Below, piece by piece: positions 1 to 11,454 of a stretch of DNA of 64,000 nucleotides; positions within the stretch are counted from its first letter, which is position 1; every line of letters starts with the position of its first letter. Below the pieces are notes generated by a model, which made no database searches, had not been told where the DNA came from, and saw only the letters and a program-made list of their open reading frames with translations. The stretch comes from Euonymus europaeus. Lineage: Eukaryota; Streptophyta; Magnoliopsida; Celastrales; Celastraceae. The DNA lies in NCBI GenBank assembly GCA_963580455.1, contig OY756962.1, positions 23,635,001 to 23,699,000 on the forward strand. Reading direction: 5' to 3'. The translations under genes were made by a program, and so were the position numbers.

Positions 1-331
1 ATTAGTTTACTCTTTTTTTTTTCTTTTTTTTAAGCTTTTCTTTTGAGTTGGTTTTTCTTGCCGTGGCCTGAAAGCCCTTCTAAATATGTAAATGAAATAT
101 GAAAAAACAAGGTTGAGAAAGACAAAACAATAAAAACTAGGAATTACAAACAACTCGATGGGTAAATGACAATCTTATCTCATTGGCTTAAATTATTATT
201 ATTAGAGTGGGAGGAGACTCGAAATGTCATTGGACTTTAAATTTCATATTCAATTTTCACTTTGACAGTAAAAAAAATGCTGAAACCTTCATGGGTATAT
301 ATCATATATGCATCCATGAAACCATAAATCA

Positions 332-332
<1 letters not shown>

Positions 333-369
<37 letters not shown>

Positions 370-430
370 TCCCTCTCCCTCTCTCTCCAGTCTCCATTAC
401 CATCTCTGACACACACACACACACACTTGC
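333..430. repeat. CT/CA microsatellite upstream of the ZF-HD gene
   Basis: A (CT)n tract at about 333-390 with short CCCTCT variants is followed by a (CA)n tract at about 412-426. More pyrimidine-rich runs continue through about 600-960. Long CT stretches are common in plant promoters and 5' leaders, and this one lies roughly 1 kb upstream of the start codon at 1439. Open frames across it are low-complexity and are not genes. Confidence 0.85.
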
Positions 431-559
431 TGCTGCTCTCTCTCTATGTAGCGTAAATACTTGATGCCTAATAGTGCAAGCAAAGCAATCACCCACACTT
501 TCTTTTTTCTTTTATTTATTTTTTACTTAAAGATCCTTCACCAAAACTCACGGTTTTAA

Positions 560-1438
560 TTTTCCTCTTTTTTGTCTCTTAAAAAAAAACTTCTTTTCCT
601 TTCTTTATCTCTTCTTCTAGTATCTCCTTTTTGGCCTTCACTACTATCTATAAGCTCTTGTTTAATGCTTTGCTTCATTCGCAAAACCCACCTCCAAAAC
701 CTCTCTCTCTGTCTCTCATTCCAAAATTTGGCATTGTCTCCTCTCTTCTTGTACCCCCAACCCTTATATCTCTTGCAAAGTTTGTCTTTTTATGCTGTGG
801 AAGGTGTCTAAGCTCGTGGTTTCCAATGAGAAGTTGATTTAGTAAGTAAATTTTCTTGAGACTTGTTTTGTTTTCTTTGTCTCTTTCTTCTTACTCTCTC
901 TTCAGTAGTGTTCATCTCTATCATTCTCTTTCATACAAGTCTTATAGAGTCTCTCTCTCTCACTCACTTTCAAGGAATTAATTGAAATGTGTGAGGAGTG
1001 AAATTGAAATATGTGGTGTTTTTGCTAACCTCTCCGTTTGATTTGCATGGCCTTTTGATCTTAAGGAATTAACAAGCCTTGTGATGATTTTGAAGAGTTT
1101 CAAGCTCCATCTTCCTCAATTTCTTGAAGTGGGTCATCCTTCTTTCCCCCTTAGAAAGAGAAATTAAGAGGAAAAAATTCATGTTTTTTTTTAAAAAAAA
1201 AAGAAAAATTGTCTGTGTTTTGTGCTTCTAAAAGAGTGGACAATTTTGACAAAATTAAAAATAAAGAATTCCTAGGTTTTTTTTAAAAGAAAGCAACCCA
1301 CTTTCAATTTCAATCATTTAAGGCCCATCTTGTTTCTATAAGCTAATTCTATCCTTCTCTCCATCTTTTGGTCTCCAAACAACCAAACCCAAAAAACCAA
1401 CATAAAATAATCATCATTAAAACCCCTAAAAAGAGGTC
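560..1438 (+). promoter_or_regulatory. Pyrimidine-rich 5' leader/promoter region of the ZF-HD gene
   Basis: This 880-bp stretch has no conserved coding content. It is rich in CTCTC and CTTCTT and resembles a long 5' untranslated leader. A GTAAGT-type donor (TTTAGTAAGTAAATT) at about 841-850 suggests a leader intron, but I could not fix an acceptor. No clear TATA box was identified. The boundary between promoter and leader is inference. Confidence 0.4.
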
Positions 1439-2326
1439 ATGGAGCTTTCTAGTGAAGAAGGAGGAGACATCCCAATTCCAATAAACACAGCATTTGGTGT
1501 TGGCCACATGATTCACCACCACGATCATCATCATCTTCCTAATTCCTCCAATGGCGCCCCCTCCTCCATACCCTCAAGCCTAAACCATCATCATCATGAC
1601 CATGCCAACAACAACAATAATGTGCCTTACAAGAAGGTTGTGAGGTACAGAGAGTGCTTGAAGAATCATGCAGCAACAATGGGAGGGAATGCCACAGATG
1701 GGTGTGGAGAGTTCATGCCAAGTGGAGAAGAAGGCACCATTGAAGCACTCACTTGCTCAGTTTGCAATTGCCATAGAAACTTCCACAGAAAAGAAGTAGA
1801 AGGTGAGCCATCTTCCTCCTCTTGGGTTGGAAGGAAACTACAGCTTCTTGGACATCCCCAACATCACCACCATAAGAACCTTTTGGGCCATGAAACTCCT
1901 CTTGGGTACCCAACTTTTATATCCTCAAGAGCAGCACCAACACCCCACCAAATGATAATGTCCTACAACAACAATGTTGGGTCAATGTTGCCTTCAGAAT
2001 CTGATGAACAGGAGGATATTATTGGTAGTGGTAGCAGACAACCTCATCATCATCATCATCAGCTTGTGAAGAAGAGGTTCAGGACAAAGTTCACACCAGA
2101 GCAGAAGGAGAAAATGTTGAGTTTTGCTGAGAAAGTTGGGTGGAAAATACAAAAACAAGAAGAGAGTGTTGTACAACAATTCTGTCAAGAGGTTGGGGTC
2201 AAGAGAAGAGTTCTCAAGGTTTGGATGCACAACAACAAGCACAATCTTGCAAAGAAGATCGACGACGACGACAGCAACCACAACATTAATAATGCTGCTG
2301 CTGCTACTAATACTTATTCTGCATAG
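1439..2326 (+). CDS. Zinc-finger homeodomain (ZF-HD/ZHD) transcription factor
   Basis: Single-exon gene of 295 residues. Residues about 66-120 form the plant ZF-HD dimerisation zinc finger, recognisable from VVRYRECLKNHAATMGG, a GCGEFMPSG segment and CSVCNCHRNFHRK, with the expected Cys and His ligands. Residues about 210-275 form the divergent ZF-HD homeodomain (KKRFRTKFTPEQKEKM through VLKVWMHNNKHNLAKK, recognition-helix WMHNNKH). Histidine- and asparagine-rich low-complexity linkers separate the two domains, as is usual in the family. The ATG at 1439 opens on MELSSEEGG and leaves both domains complete. The lack of introns fits ZHD genes. The protein is expected to be nuclear, to dimerise through the zinc finger and to bind ATTA-core promoters. 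I cannot assign a ZHD number. Confidence 0.95.
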   Translation: MELSSEEGGDIPIPINTAFGVGHMIHHHDHHHLPNSSNGAPSSIPSSLNHHHHDHANNNNNVPYKKVVRYRECLKNHAATMGGNATDGCGEFMPSGEEGTIEALTCSVCNCHRNFHRKEVEGEPSSSSWVGRKLQLLGHPQHHHHKNLLGHETPLGYPTFISSRAAPTPHQMIMSYNNNVGSMLPSESDEQEDIIGSGSRQPHHHHHQLVKKRFRTKFTPEQKEKMLSFAEKVGWKIQKQEESVVQQFCQEVGVKRRVLKVWMHNNKHNLAKKIDDDDSNHNINNAAAATNTYSA

Positions 2327-2703
2327 TTAAAATGAAGAACAAATTCTCTCTTTATTACTCTTTTTTTTGTCCTTTTAATTATTTTGTGGCCTTAACCCAC
2401 CTTACTTATCAGTAATATTGTTCTAAGTATATTTACTTTCTCTACACCTATCTTAATTATTATTATAGTTTTTTTTTTCTTATTTTGGTTTGGCATTGTC
2501 TCATTATTTGAAATAATTATGGGCTTGTGTACTACTTTAGTTTAGACAAATTGGGTACGGAAATACTTGAGTATTTGTATTGGTCTTTTGATTTCTTATA
2601 ATTCATGATTCTTGTGTCCTGGAATTGCATGAATATGTCTTAAATTGGAAGAGAGAATAATAATCAGTAATGGTCATTTATCTAGCATTTTGTCCAAATG
2701 AGA
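2327..2703. other. 3' flank of the ZF-HD gene, no further gene seen
   Basis: AT-rich 3' untranslated and intergenic sequence. I see no conserved coding segment and no convincing structural RNA. Confidence 0.5.
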
Positions 2704-3143
2704 TTAATGTACGTAGTTTTTTTTTCTTTCTGGAAGAATGTTAGATTTTTATATTATAGGAAAGAGAAGAAAAGCTCTTCTCCAAAGGCGCACAATGGGG
2801 GGACATAAGGCCGAAATCCATACGACAAGAAAAACAATACACAAGCATTGAAATTATCAAGACTGACAAACCAAACTAAGACAAGAAGAACCATAGGCAT
2901 ACAATTAATCGATGATCGAAGTTTTCATTCTTAACATAGGAACACCCATTTGATCCAACTTTAAGAGACCTTTAGTTTTCTCAGCAAGATCAATAAACCT
3001 GCAAAACACTTTAGAGGATATACTATTCGAGGCACTGAAAGCCATGCAGTCAGCAACAGAATTTATTTCACGAAAAACATGTTGAAAATGAACCCTATTG
3101 TTAACACATAAGAGATCAATTTGTTGTTTTAATGTACGTAGTT
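2704..3143 (-). mobile_element. 5'-truncated LINE fragment with 15-bp target duplication
   Basis: The 15-mer TTAATGTACGTAGTT occurs at 2704-2718 and again at 3129-3143. The DNA between them starts with a T run, which reads as a poly(A) tail on the minus strand. Translating minus from about 3120 gives the end of a plant LINE-type RNase H domain: HVFREINSVADCMAFSAS followed by a short tail and a stop. Together the target duplication, poly(A) tail and 3'-end-only content fit a 5'-truncated non-LTR retrotransposon of about 410 bp. It is a dead remnant lacking endonuclease and reverse transcriptase. Confidence 0.85.
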
Positions 3144-3655
3144 AATCATTCCAAAATTGTATGAAATATTAATTCCTCTGGTTAATTAATAAGGCAAAAG
3201 GGAAAAAATACAATGAAAATTTTCTGTAACAGGAAATATCCAACGTTTGTGAATTCATTCAATGTTTAAATTTTGTCATTTCTTCCCAAAACTTTGGATT
3301 CTGTTGTGTGAGGAAGAGTGTATATACTACTTTTTCACTCAAAGAGACTAGATGGCCATGTGGGTACATTGGAAAGATGTGACCACATTTACTTCTTTTC
3401 CTTTTCCTTGCTTATTGAAATTTTGGTTGGCATTTAATTTTAGATATATAATTAACAGAATTGGACCCAAAAAATTTAGGTTAATTTTTTTTTCTAGTGC
3501 TTTTCATACAGTAATTGAATAGTTATTACATAAAAGAAGAACTATAATATAAGGATTTTTTTTAAAAAAAAAAACAGAGAGAAAAAGGAGAGAGGAGTCT
3601 AGATAAGAAAGAAAGTAGTGATAAATAGTCCATATTTTAGAAACTCATGGTAGCC
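3144..3655. other. AT-rich intergenic DNA
   Basis: No coding, RNA or repeat structure could be supported beyond homopolymer A and T runs. Confidence 0.4.
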
Positions 3656-3657
3656 AA

Positions 3658-3890
3658 TTTCTAAATAATAAGTGTTAAGTATTACGGAGAATGGATTTGC
3701 TAAACCTTAACATGTTCGTAAATTGGAATTTTATACTATAACGTAAATAATAAGTGTTAAATCCTAAAAGGAATGAATTTGCTAAATCCTAATGGAATCG
3801 TTTATTGGATTTTCATGCTATAACCTAAACAATAAGTATTAAAACCCTAACGATAACGGATTCGTTAAATCCTTACAGGCTAATAATTTA
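3658..3890. repeat. About 60-bp minisatellite, array 1
   Basis: Roughly four degenerate tandem copies of a unit of about 60 bp, with core segments like AATAAGTGTTAAA.CCTAA, GGA.TTCGCTAAA.CCTAA and a TATTGGATTTTCATGCTATAA-like segment. The same unit recurs at 10293-10515 and 19958-20250, each time near a unit of the ART-hemopexin cluster. This is the most diverged of the three arrays. Confidence 0.75.
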
Positions 3891-4319
3891 TTAGAATAAA
3901 TCATATAATAAAATAAATGCTCAGTATATTGATTAAGACAATAAAGTAATTAATTATAATAAAAAATTAATAAAATAACTAAATATGAGTTGTCACGAGC
4001 TTTCAAAAATATGGATTACATATTATTTTTAAAAAAGAAAGGATTAAGAGGGGGTAATAAATAAGGGAACGATGATCTTCTGCGCCATATTTAATAGGTT
4101 TGAAGCAAAGATTTAAAGCAGAATTTCTGCTATTTGAAATGACACGACATGAGCTCTTCATGGGCCTATTTATAGCCCACAGTGCTAACCAAACCAAGAA
4201 TATCATTTTGGTGCCCAAAAGAAAGGAATTTTGGACCGAATTTATAGGCTTGTGAAACCTTGATCCTATTTAGTGCATCCTCTAATAGATAGATAAATAA
4301 ATAAATAAATTCTCCCAAT

Positions 4320-4730
4320 TGTCATATATATGTAGAGAAGAAGGGTGAGATTAAAAAAAATCTATGAATTTTGATAAAAAAACCAATCTCAAAATTGTGC
4401 CAGAAAATCAGTCATAAAAAACAAGAGAGAGAGAGAAAGAGACAAAGACATCACAAAATAGCGCAAAAGTGTGTATGAACCGTTCCCTTATTTAACCAAT
4501 TCAACGGAGAACCATCCAATTCTTACAAAAAACTTGGTTTAGTGAGGTCAATTTTACATGGTACGTATAATTTGATGGTTGGACCGGCAATCCGGTTTTA
4601 AAAACATTGGTTTGATGTATGTATCTAGCGGTTAAAATGCAAGAGTTATCATAACTTAAAGGTATTATAGAATTTTCCAATAAAATGCATTTTTTTATAA
4701 TATTAGAATAACGACACATACGAATATTAA
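4320..4730. repeat. Duplicated non-coding block (paired with 14735-15080)
   Basis: A long stretch from GAGATTAAAAAAAATCTATG through the AGAGAGAGAG tract to the AAAATGCA(A)AAGTT segment matches 14735-15080 with scattered substitutions and small indels. It appears to mark the upstream part of the repeated unit that carries an ART-hemopexin gene further downstream in both cases. I found no coding sequence in it. Confidence 0.75.
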
Positions 4731-5835
4731 ATATTAATAAAGAACTAAAAAAAAAGTTATTTTTATCTATTTTTTATGGACCAACCTAATTGGTCAATTG
4801 TTTGGATCGGTGATTCACCAAATATATACAGTAAAACTTCTTTACAGTGATACTCTATATAAGAATAACTTCTGTAAAAATTTGAACATTAAATAAATAA
4901 GTGCGACACAACGATATTTATGAAGAAAAATCTCGGAAGTCTAGAATCACCAACCTAAAAGCAATCAACTATACCAACAGTTTACAAGAATATCATTAGA
5001 GCTACGATACGCATCACCTACACTAGTTTCTTTTTCGTATCACATGATATACCCTTCCACAAGTGAACGCTTTCAGCATATGCTCTAGAGTCGCACTGAA
5101 TACTTCAAGCTCCAATAACACATATTAATACCTCAAAGTATTATATGTGAATGCTTGAAAAAACATTTTTAACAAAAACTCACTCAACACATAATTTCTG
5201 GTTCAGAATAGGTGAGATGAACTGGGATTCTTTGGTTACCATTAGCTACATATAAGATGCAGATATATAGCAAAAAAAACCTTAGACAATAGCCTAAATG
5301 ATATGATCAATATTGACCCACAAAATTGGCAAAAGATTGTATTCTAATCTTGTAATAAAGTCACGAAAGATAAATAAAGACTTTCTTAATTTAAGGTGAT
5401 AATTATCTCTAAATAGGAAATGAGATATATCTTTAAAAGAAGAGATAATCTTTTTCAAAAACAACTTGATTTTATTATAATCAATCAATTCAATTAATTA
5501 GTTAAAATCATTTATCGAATCCACTTAAAATCAACTCACGTAAAACTTGAAAAATAAAATTTTGAAAAATAGATGCTCATGTAGGATACGTGAAGCTTAC
5601 TTGAAATCCATGTAGAGTTGTAGATTGTAACTTCAAATTAACCAACTGATCCTATCCTACAATTATATCTAATGTGGATCTTAACTAATCTAAATGAATG
5701 ATTACACTGGTTAAGAACAATGTCACAAATTTAAACCTTACATTCTGTGTAGTCATAAAAATTTATGGTCTCAATCTCTATTAAATTTTCATAACTATAC
5801 ATCTATATATTAAGTTATAACCTTCTTATAGTAAT
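4731..5835. other. AT-rich intergenic DNA inside the duplicated unit
   Basis: No gene found. The last 100 bp (TTAAATTTTCATAACTATAC to the TTATAGTAATAAAA segment) match 15480-15540 and so belong to the duplicated unit. Confidence 0.4.
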
Positions 5836-5841
5836 AAAATT

Positions 5842-6130
5842 TGAGTACGATTATATCATTACTAATGCACCAGATCCCATTAAAACTCCGTAGTTAAATG
5901 TGCTTAGGCGGGAGTAGTATTAGGATGGATGACTTCTTGGGAAGTTCTCTTGTTACACCCCTCCAACCCACATTTGAGAATGAGAGGTAATCCGGTTGGT
6001 CAGTTTGTCTACCTAGACCTTAAGGTCTAAGGTTTTATTTTCCTAGGGGTTGAGATTTGGATAATTTTTCGACCGTCATGCCCTTTTGGCATGGGCTTAG
6101 TCTGTGTGTGGCCTGTGGGCCTTCAAAAAG
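5842..6130 (+). mobile_element. 5S-rRNA-derived retroelement insertion (SINE-like or Cassandra-like)
   Basis: Positions about 5845-5962 match plant 5S rRNA along the whole 118 nt, recognisable from CTAATGCACCAGATCCCAT, the GTAGTTAAATGTGCTTAGGCG box A region and GGATGGATGACTTCTTGGGAA. Most differences are C-to-T or G-to-A. About 170 nt of non-5S sequence follow, ending in an A-rich CAAAAAGAAAA. AAAATT flanks both sides (5836-5841 and 6131-6136). The paralogous site at about 15525-15555 lacks the whole segment, so it behaves as an insertion. Candidates are a 5S-headed SINE or the solo LTR of a Cassandra TRIM, whose LTRs are known to carry 5S sequence. The A-rich tail favours the first. It is not a functional 5S gene. 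Confidence 0.75.
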
Positions 6131-6136
6131 AAAATT

Positions 6137-6838
6137 GGTTCCATCATTATTACTATGAAGAGATTCTGTTGTATATGACCACAACATGATTTTTTCAATC
6201 TACATTATTTTATGGAAAAAAAACCATTCAAATTCATGTGATTTTGGAACTGTGTTTTTCTAGCTAGGCAGGTGGGAACCATGTATATTCCTATCAAAAG
6301 TCAAATTATGAGAGGTTAATCATGCAAGCGAGTCATTTTTTACTGAGTTAAGGTTTCTTTGAGTCTTATTATAATGAAAATAATATTCGTGATCTTGCTT
6401 TAGATTTTTTTTTTGTCTAAATTGTCCAGTGTCCACAGTTAATCCCACCACGACTAAATACAGATCGAGTTGGGAGGATCCCACTGAGAAAGTAAAGCTC
6501 TCTCAACAATAATATTTTTCACTCACAATACCTAAACTGGAAACCTTGCCTAAGAGAAACAAACATCGTGTCAGTTGAACAACCACTTGTTGGTATCTTT
6601 CCTTAGATTTACACGTTAACTACCAAGCACTTTTATTTTATGCCTAACACTTAGAAATTAATTAATTATTTAACATCTAAATTGACAAGAATGCTGCCGT
6701 ACCAAATCATCCGAGTCTTTTTTTGTTATTTCTTTATATAATGTACAGACGGTAAAGTTACAAAAATTATTCAAAATTTTTGAGGTAATGGATAATCATG
6801 CAAGCGACTTTTTTTATTTTATTTTATGCAAGCGAGTC

Positions 6839-6869
<31 letters not shown>

Positions 6870-7600
6870 TAGTTAAGTCACTACAAGTCTTATTATAATG
6901 AAAATTGGTGAAAATGAATTGACTAGTGGTAAGTTAGGCTATGACCAACGCGGTATTTCCAATCTACATTCTTTTTTTCTTCTTTTTTTTGGAAAAAGAA
7001 ATCCCATACAAATTCATGTGATTTTGGTAAGAATAATAACGTCAAACATGATTATTCCAAGAATAATAAGGCTACACTATTTCGGGTTTATGAATTACTA
7101 TCTTCCAACAATTGATAATTAAGTCATTTTCAGTTGATTTGGTCTTCATTAATGAGGTTACAACTTTGAAGAGTTAAAATAATACAACTTATTGAATGGA
7201 ATTGTATTAAAAAAGGATATATATATATATATATATATGAAATATTGAAATTTTCCTTGGCATTCCAATGGGACATATAGCTCGATTTGATAATAGCTAA
7301 ATGAAATCAAAACATATATAAATCTGCTATTAATTTACAATAAAATAATGCTACATACCTCTAAAATATGATCCTCATTTTATCTATAATTAAATTTATG
7401 TGATATGTAAATTAATTATTAATCATAAAAAATTAAACATTTAACATCCTACCTTGTACATTAATTGGAAGTTAAATAGAGCAAATGTAATTCTTTATAA
7501 TATTATAATATTGACAAACGCGGCAAAAAAAAAAAAAATCTCTTGTTGGTGGGTCCTCTTCACTCAAGCGGCAAAAAAAGTCGCGTGGTTATTTGTATTT
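6137..7600. other. Upstream region of ART-hemopexin gene A
   Basis: Non-coding and AT-rich, and largely alignable in patches to 15545-16350 and 20880-21360: for example the GATAATTAAGTCATTTT segment near 7108 and the TTGGTTCCATCATTA segment near 6135. It contains (TTA)n at about 6842-6869 and (TA)n at about 7218-7238. No genes seen. Confidence 0.5.
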
Positions 7601-7837
7601 TATACAATGATATGATTCGCTCTCCGCCTATATAAAGATCCCATGTCTCCCATATTGCGTATATCAAGCAATCACATAACCTCTCTGTGTTTTCCCTAGA
7701 TACTTCATCAAATTTCCCTTTCTTGGGTGTCATAAATTCTTGAGGTAAAGGTGCGTAGACTCGTGTTTTAATTTGTGCCCATCGGGTTAATGTTACATAA
7801 TAATGATAATAATTAACGTACGTACAGGTGATTGAGA
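7600..7837 (+). promoter_or_regulatory. Promoter, leader exon and leader intron of ART-hemopexin gene A
   Basis: A canonical TATA box, TATATAAAG, lies at 7629-7637. A short leader exon ends at 7744 (CTTGAG|GTAAAG) and an 83-bp leader intron (7745-7827) ends in CGTACAG, ten bases before the ATG at 7838. The block around the TATA box (CCTATATAAAGATCCCA) is conserved upstream of gene B and, decayed, at 12193. The leader-intron splice sites are conserved in gene C although the TATA block is missing there. Confidence 0.75.
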
Positions 7838-8544
7838 ATGTCTATCCCACCGGATTCACCAGGAAGAGGATGTGCATCAGCATACCCTGAACCTGTGAGC
7901 GAGGCTGTGAGGCTCGAAGCTGAAGCTATGGCATTCCTTGTTTACTATTATAATTGTCGTCCGACTGGTCCTGAATCTTCTCCACTTGCTGATATCGAGT
8001 ACAGAAGCAGCGATCAGGATTATGATAGGCATCACCATGTGTTTCGTTGGGCCCCTGAGATTCGTGCAAGCTATGAGCAAGTGTTTCGGAATGGATTTCG
8101 AGTAGTGAATGAACACAACACTCCTGACGAGATTGCCTACAATCTAGAACGCTACATCAATCAAGCAGGGGCGCCACTTCTAGAACGGAACGTATCATAC
8201 GGCTTCATTAGTACTACACTTAGCAGCAGTTGGCGTCCGACTTTCAACCCACAGACAACTGGAATTCTGTATCGATTCGAGATATATGCTCCCGGTGGCA
8301 TTTCGGTTGCCGAGACTCTAGGGGATCGATATCGCCCTGAATTTCGTGGCCAAGAAGAGGTCACCTTTGTTGGTGCGATTGTCCCTCAGTACATTCGCTC
8401 TGTCCAACGCTTCAGAGTTGATCCCACAACTATTGACGATAGGTTGATTCATCCCTTAAATGAAATCACCAATGATTATTATTTATTATATAATATATGA
8501 ATATTTTATATAAATATATGTCGAAATATATTATATATATAATT

Positions 8545-8575
<31 letters not shown>

Positions 8576-9643
8576 CTGTACAGTTCTTTTTAAAATAATT
8601 GCAGTATATATTACATACACTAATGGTCCTAAGTTAAGTGATGCAGGCATCCAAGATTGATGAGAGCAGATGATGAAATAATCATAAATGGGAACTTCCG
8701 TCCGCATCCACCGATGTTGATTCGCATTCAGAACCCAATATACTTCTGCATAGAAAGAGATCAAGATGGGAGGAGGAGGCGGCTTGATCTAAACCGTCGA
8801 GTCCACTATCCTTCCCAAGAGCGACGTGAGAAAAGACAAGTATCAACTACCGACTCTGACGCCGTCGAGTGGTATGCTAGCGGGGTGGCTAACATTGAGA
8901 GTTACATAAATGCTGCATTCCGTTCATCCCGTACAAACGAAGCCTATATTTTCATGAAGGAGGAGTATGTACTATTGAACTATGCTCCAGGAACAACAGG
9001 TGACAGGGTCGGGAATGGGCCGCTTCTTATTCGCGATGGGTATCCATCCCTCGCGAACACAGTCTTTGCCGAATGGGGAATAGACTGTGCTTTTGGGTCT
9101 CATTATGGGAACGAAGCATTCATCTTCTCTGGAAATCTCTGTGCAATAATAGATTATGCGCCAGGCACCACGAATGACAAGATAATCAAAGGCCCAATGA
9201 CCATCAGCGCCATGTTCTCCTTCTTCAAATGGACAGTGTTCGAAAGCGGGATAGATGCTGCCTTTGAGTCGAGCACAAAATATGAAGCATACCTCTTCAA
9301 AGGAAACCAATATGCTCGTATTAACTACAAGAGTCCTAAACTTATAGCCATCCGTCCCATCAATGGAGGCTTTGGTAGTTTGAGAGGCACAATTTTTGAA
9401 AGTGGAATTGATGCAGCATTCGCTTCTCACAGGACCAATGAGGCGTACCTGTTCAAAGGAGATTCTTACGCGCTCATTGACTTTGCTCCTGGAACCACAG
9501 ATAACAAAATTATTGGTGGCGTTAAGAAAATCCTTCCTAATTGGCCCTCTTTCAAAGGCGTCTTGCCTCACAACAACCGTGGCCCCTACGTTAATTATAA
9601 TGTCACCACAGCTCCTACTCGTCCTATTCACGATGAACTTTAA
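7838..9643 (+). CDS. ART-hemopexin fusion protein, copy A
   Basis: Two coding exons, 7838-8442 and 8647-9643, are joined in phase across a GT..AG intron to give 533 residues. Residues about 1-200 look like an ADP-ribosyltransferase of the enterotoxin/pertussis/pierisin R-S-E group: Arg70 in HVFRW, Ser125-Thr-Thr in YGFISTTLS, and a Gln-Glu-Glu (QxE-type) motif at 172-174. Residues about 285-510 contain four repeats of the form IDAAF..(N)EAYLFKG..YA.IDYAPG, the four blades of a hemopexin fold as in legume albumin-2 proteins. No signal peptide or membrane segment is visible, so a cytosolic product is likely. The ATG at 7838 is chosen because the same MSIPPxSPGRG start occurs in copies B and C. 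NAD-dependent transfer is predicted from motifs. Substrate and biological role are unknown. Confidence 0.85.
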
Positions 9644-9900
9644 AATTAAAACCTATATGCCAGCCAGCCAGCATGAGTAACTATGCATGCATGGTATGCT
9701 TTGAATAAGAGTTTGGCTCCCTGTGATGCGTGCTTAAAGTTTTTCTTTAATTTGAAATAATTAAGTGTGTAAGTGTGCTTGTGTGTAGTTTCTGCCGTAT
9801 AGGAGTACCATTGTTTGTATGGTTTTCTCCGGCAAAACTGTGGTTTTCTTTCAATAAAGTCTTTATCTTTAAAAAAAAGAAAAAAAAGAAGGGGAATTGA
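9644..9900 (+). terminator. 3' UTR and poly(A) signal of copy A
   Basis: AATAAA occurs at 9853-9858 in TTTCAATAAAGTCTTTATC. The UTR segment with GCCAGCCAGC and TGCATGCATGGTATGCTTTG is shared with copies B and C and with an orphan copy at 20450-20670, so it is useful as a family tag. Confidence 0.65.
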
Positions 9901-10292
9901 AATTATATTTTCCTCCTAGCTTATATCTGCTTTCTCTGCTTACTATAAAAGATGAATATGCCCAACTCCAACAAAAATAATAGGGAACTTGGAGGCTGAT
10001 CCATAAAATGAAACTCATGGGCTTTAAAATCGATTGAAAAATCTTATTTGTATTCCAGTTCAGTCCACTGCATATATATATATTTTTTTTTTTCGTAAAC
10101 AAATTTTTTAAACGTTTTATCTCTCAAAATACGTAGTAGATTTCAAAAAAAAATTGCATATTCAAACACAACACGTAAAATTCTTTCTAACAAAATCTAT
10201 CATCGATAGTTTTTAATATATTTTTTAATTACATTATTTTTCAAAAAATATGTAATTAATATATATGTTACATAATTGTGTTTTTTCACTAA
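9901..10292. other. Downstream part of duplicated unit A
   Basis: Non-coding. The GGAGGCTGATCCATAAAATG segment at about 9990 and the TTTTATCTCTCAAAATA segment at about 10115 recur at 19660-19800, just before the next minisatellite array. Confidence 0.5.
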
Positions 10293-10515
10293 TGTAACCT
10301 AAACAATAAGTGTTAAATACTAAGGAGAACGAATTAGCAAAATCCTAACGGACTATTGTATTGTATTTCGATGTTGTAACCTAAATAATAAGTGAACCTA
10401 AGGGGGAACAGATTTACTAAACCTTAACAAACTCGTGTATCGGATTTCCATATCGTAGCATAAATAATAAGTGTTAAACCTTAAGGAAAACGAATTCGAT
10501 AGATCCTAACGGACT
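10293..10515. repeat. About 60-bp minisatellite, array 2
   Basis: About four copies of the same unit found at 3658 and 19958, with recurring segments ACCTAAA(T/C)AATAAGTG, GAACGAATT.GC/GAT and ACGGACT(C)GTGTAT.G. It lies between the gene A downstream flank and a decayed further copy. Confidence 0.75.
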
Positions 10516-11440
10516 CGTGTATGTTCAGCATATTGATTAAGACAGTAAAATAAATAGTTTAAAGAGAGAAATTAATATATTTTCTAAATTAAATTTCCTT
10601 CATTTAACATGTATTTTTCTTGAAAGCTTCCAATCATGCCATGAATTCAGAAAATAAAATTAAAATTAATTTAAAAAAAAACCTAATAACTAAACTTGAT
10701 TTCAAACAAGTTTAAATGAAAGCCTCATAAAATAGACATATCTACAATATTGCCAAAATAATATTTGTGCGATCCTGCCTTAGTTGTTAACACTCAACCA
10801 CTCTCATTTTAGTATTTTACACTAAATATGAACATTTAAAGGATTATAAAGCTTGAGAACTAATTTAATCATTTTGATTTGCCGCTCATGCATGTTTATA
10901 AATATGAATATGAACGCTTGACCACTCTCAAACAACCGAAGTCTCAGTCATCGCGCGCGCGACGATACAAGTCTCCGTCCTCGCGCGATTTTTTCATTTA
11001 ATTCATATTTAGGTTAGATTATATATGTTGAATTATGATGTGACTCATTATAATGAAAAATTAAAAATTAAAATAAAGTTGAAGACTTTGCGTGGGAGAC
11101 GAGAAGCTAGAAGGGCTCTGAGAGGGTAGCTTTGTCTTTGTACATGGTAGAAATTAGGATTTCATATATAAGCTCTATTATTTCTTGTAAGCTGTACGCG
11201 GTAAATTTATAGTGAAAGAAGAAGCTCCTCCGTGGACGTAAGCTATATATTGGCCGAACCACGTAAATTTCTGTGTCGAATCTTCTATTGCTTTTTATTT
11301 CTTGTGCTTGTGTGATCTTGTGTTGTGTATGATCAATTTCAACAAGATATACATTTCAAGTTCATACCTATGACAAAAAAAAAAGGATTTAGGTACAACT
11401 ATAAAAGGAAAAATAAAAAATCATACACTATATTAATTAT
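10516..11440. other. AT-rich intergenic DNA of the duplicated unit
   Basis: Non-coding. It holds a short CGCGCGCG-containing GC patch at about 10953-10985. The segment near 10770-10880 (GATCCTGCCTTAGTTGTTAACACTC) matches about 20795-20880. No gene found. Confidence 0.4.
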
Positions 11441-11454
11441 AAACAATCAAACAC

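Noticed and set aside
207..464. Open frames on both strands across the CT/CA repeats
   Set aside because: Their translations are serine-leucine or arginine-glutamate repeats produced by the microsatellite.
5845..5962. Functional 5S rRNA gene
   Set aside because: Many substitutions spread across the molecule, a solitary copy, and it sits within an insertion absent from the paralogous site.
8972..9631. Long minus-strand frames opposite the hemopexin exons (also at 17867-18643 and 34005-34370)
   Set aside because: They are antisense shadows of the hemopexin repeats and have no domain of their own.
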